Below, piece after piece: positions 33,267-34,979 of a stretch of 34,979 bases of DNA. Each line of letters begins with the position of its first letter. Within the stretch, counting starts at the first letter, position 1. Source of the stretch: Bacteroidales bacterium (GTDB taxonomy: Bacteria; Bacteroidota; Bacteroidia; Bacteroidales; P3). The position numbers and the translations under genes were made by a program. Location of the stretch: contig CAAGNU010000327.1 of NCBI GenBank assembly GCA_900771365.1, forward strand, positions 1-34,979. Direction: 5' to 3'. The notes beneath the pieces are model-generated. The model did not search any database. It was not told the origin of the DNA and worked only from the letters and a program-made list of their open reading frames with translations.

Positions 33267-34979
33267 ATGCAGACAGACAGCACCCTCAGCCCAGAATCGG
33301 CCGCTAAGCGCATCGCCGAGCTCACCGAACGCATCGACCGCTACAACTATGAATACTATATGAACGACAACTCGCTCGTCTCCGACTTCGAGTTCGACGC
33401 ACTCCTGCGCGAGCTCATGGACCTGGAACGGCAGTACCCCCAGTACGCCCTCCCCACGAGCCCCACCAAGCGGGTGGGCGGCGAGGTCAACAAAACCTTC
33501 CGGCAGGTCCCCCACCGCTACCCCATGCTCTCCCTGGGCAACACCTACAGCATCGAGGAAATCGAGGAGTTCGAAGCCCGCACACGAAAACTGCTCGACG
33601 GCGTGCCCTTCTCCTACACCTGTGAACTCAAGTACGACGGCGTGGCTGTCGGCCTCACCTATCGTGGCGGCGAGCTCGTGCAGGCCGTCACTCGCGGAAA
33701 TGGCGCCGTGGGCGACGATATCACCGATAACGCTCGCACCATACCCACCATCCCACTGCGGCTTCGCGGTGACTTCCCCGATGACTTCGAGGCACGTGGC
33801 GAAGTGGTCTACCCCTTCGAGGCCTTCGAGGCCATGAACCGCCAGCGTGAGGCTGACGGCGATGAGCCGTTCGCCAACCCCAGAAACGCCGCTAGCGGCT
33901 CCCTCAAACTCCGCAACTCCGCAGAATGCGCCAAGCGCAAGCTCACCTTCTGCATGTACTTCATGATGATGTCCGATCAGGTCGCGCAGGCTGCCGGCAA
34001 TCGTTTCGCCACCCATTCCGGACGCCTCCAGGCCGCCAAGGAAATGGGCTTTCAGGTCCAGCCCTACATCAAAGAATGCAACAACATCGGCGACATCAAG
34101 TCCTTCATCGATTTCTGGGACAAAGAGCGCTGGAACCTGCCCTTCGGCATAGACGGCGTCGTCATCAAGGTAAACCAGACCGGGCTCTGGGACCAGCTGG
34201 GCATCACCGCCAAGTCCCCCCGCTGGGCCATAGCCTACAAATTCAAAGCCGAGCGAGTCAGCACACCCCTCATCGAGATAACCTACCATGTCGGTCGCAC
34301 CGGCATCGTCACCCCCGTGGCCAACATGCAACCCGTCCCCCTCGGCGGCACCACCGTGCGACGTGCCACCCTCTGCAACGCCGACTTCATGGCCAAGCTC
34401 GATATCCGCGAAGGCGACCACCTCCTCGTCGAAAAAGGCGGCGAAATCATCCCCAAGATAGTCGGCGTTGACACCCAGCAGCGCAAGCCCGGAGCCTCCG
34501 TCATACAATACACCACAACCTGCCCCGTCTGCGGCACCCCCCTTGTCCGAGCAGAAGGCACAGCCGGGCACTACTGCCCCAACCAGGACGGCTGCCTCCC
34601 ACAGCAGCTCGGACGACTCGAACACTTCGTCAGCCGCAAAGCCATGAACATCGACAGCCTCGGCAGCGAAAAACTCAGACTCCTCCACAGCGCAGGCCTC
34701 GTCCGCAACATTGCCGACCTGTACTCCCTCCGCCGGGAACAGCTCATAGGCCTAAATAGTGAAATAGTGAATAGTGAAGGGCGGCAGCCGTCATTTGTCA
34801 ATTCACAATTCACAATTCACAATTCACAAAATAGTGAAGTAGTGAATAGTGAAGGGCGGCAGCTGTCATTTGTCAATTCACAATTCACAATTCACAATTC
34901 ACAAAACAACAATTCACAAAACAACAATTCACAAAACAACAATTCACAAAACAACAATTCACAAAACAACAATTCACAA
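33267..34979 (+). CDS. ligA: NAD-dependent DNA ligase LigA, 3' end beyond the window, with in-frame repeats
   Basis: LigA seals nicks during replication using NAD+. The N-terminal Ia domain has YYMNDNSLVSDFEFD. The adenylated Lys is K122 in CELKYDG. The OB fold contains GRTGIVTPVANM. A Cys4 zinc finger is at C419, C422, C437 and C443, and helix-hairpin-helix sequence begins after it (IDSLGSEKLRLL). After LYSLRREQLIGL (residue 496) the expected continuation is replaced by 75 codons of repeat (NSE..VNSEGRQ, NSQFTIH, then NNNSQ x5), still open at the window edge. The HhH and BRCT regions should lie further on. Whether the repeat is an insertion or the gene is broken cannot be decided here. Confidence 0.93.
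   Translation, partial: MQTDSTLSPESAAKRIAELTERIDRYNYEYYMNDNSLVSDFEFDALLRELMDLERQYPQYALPTSPTKRVGGEVNKTFRQVPHRYPMLSLGNTYSIEEIEEFEARTRKLLDGVPFSYTCELKYDGVAVGLTYRGGELVQAVTRGNGAVGDDITDNARTIPTIPLRLRGDFPDDFEARGEVVYPFEAFEAMNRQREADGDEPFANPRNAASGSLKLRNSAECAKRKLTFCMYFMMMSDQVAQAAGNRFATHSGRLQAAKEMGFQVQPYIKECNNIGDIKSFIDFWDKERWNLPFGIDGVVIKVNQTGLWDQLGITAKSPRWAIAYKFKAERVSTPLIEITYHVGRTGIVTPVANMQPVPLGGTTVRRATLCNADFMAKLDIREGDHLLVEKGGEIIPKIVGVDTQQRKPGASVIQYTTTCPVCGTPLVRAEGTAGHYCPNQDGCLPQQLGRLEHFVSRKAMNIDSLGSEKLRLLHSAGLVRNIADLYSLRREQLIGLNSEIVNSEGRQPSFVNSQFTIHNSQNSEVVNSEGRQLSFVNSQFTIHNSQNNNSQNNNSQNNNSQNNNSQNNNSQ
34755..34979. repeat. Composite repeat inside ligA, running off the window
   Basis: A 75-bp unit occurs twice (34755-34829 and 34830-34904). 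Five copies of a 15-bp unit AATTCACAAAACAAC follow to the last base. All units are multiples of three, so the frame is kept. The sequence ending inside a 15-bp array suggests an assembly break. Confidence 0.93.

Noticed and set aside
33246..34688. 480-codon minus-strand ORF opposite ligA
   Set aside because: The plus strand has KxDG and the Cys4 finger of LigA. That ORF stays open only because ligA avoids certain codons.

Overview
The window reads as chromosomal DNA of an uncultured anaerobic Bacteroidales (Bacteroidota). The grounds are: promoters of the Bacteroidota type (-33 TTTG, -7 TAnnTTTG, often in an extended form CGTATCTTTGCA); almost no Shine-Dalgarno sequences; two proteins with type IX secretion C-terminal domains (one type A at 17112-18065, one CHU_C/type B at 24682-27912); lipoproteins; and a TonB-receptor-like barrel. 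Genes are mostly housekeeping. No phage, plasmid, rRNA, tRNA or CRISPR was seen.

Layout. 1-800: an AT-rich patch with the broken 3' end of an unknown gene, a small membrane protein, and six copies of a GGATT-NNN-AATCC hairpin. 883-7513 (minus): TPR protein, outer-membrane barrel and folC, probably one operon. 7514-9125: a large inverted repeat, then a secreted esterase divergent from the next operon. 9126-18065 (plus): a tightly packed run of lipoprotein, DUF5723-type protein, der, two tandem YwqK-like lipoproteins, cca, miaA and a T9SS cargo protein. 18230-22754 (minus): nagB, then etfA/etfB/acyl-CoA dehydrogenase/ridA. 23319-27912 (plus): a DUF6266-like protein and a large CHU_C protein. 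28365-34979 (plus): dnaX (split by a stop), a cation/proton antiporter overlapping dapF, and ligA, which runs off the window.

The most unusual content is repetitive. Short tandem arrays (AATTGAG/AATTCTC, AATTCAC, GTGAATAGTGAA and relatives), often placed as inverted arms around a GC-rich core resembling GGGCGGCAGCCG, sit at many gene borders and also inside three conserved genes (folC, dnaX, ligA). Inside genes they lie in an orientation and frame that keep the ORF open. A 77-bp segment is shared by dnaX and ligA with one mismatch and in the same reading frame. This resembles, by analogy only, the in-frame Rickettsia palindromic elements. I know of no name for this family.

Two conserved genes carry an in-frame TAG. 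In dnaX it falls between the ATPase/clamp-loader part and the tau-like C-terminal part. In miaA it is codon 5 after an ATGA overlap with cca. TAG also ends etfA and the barrel gene normally, so it is not globally reassigned.
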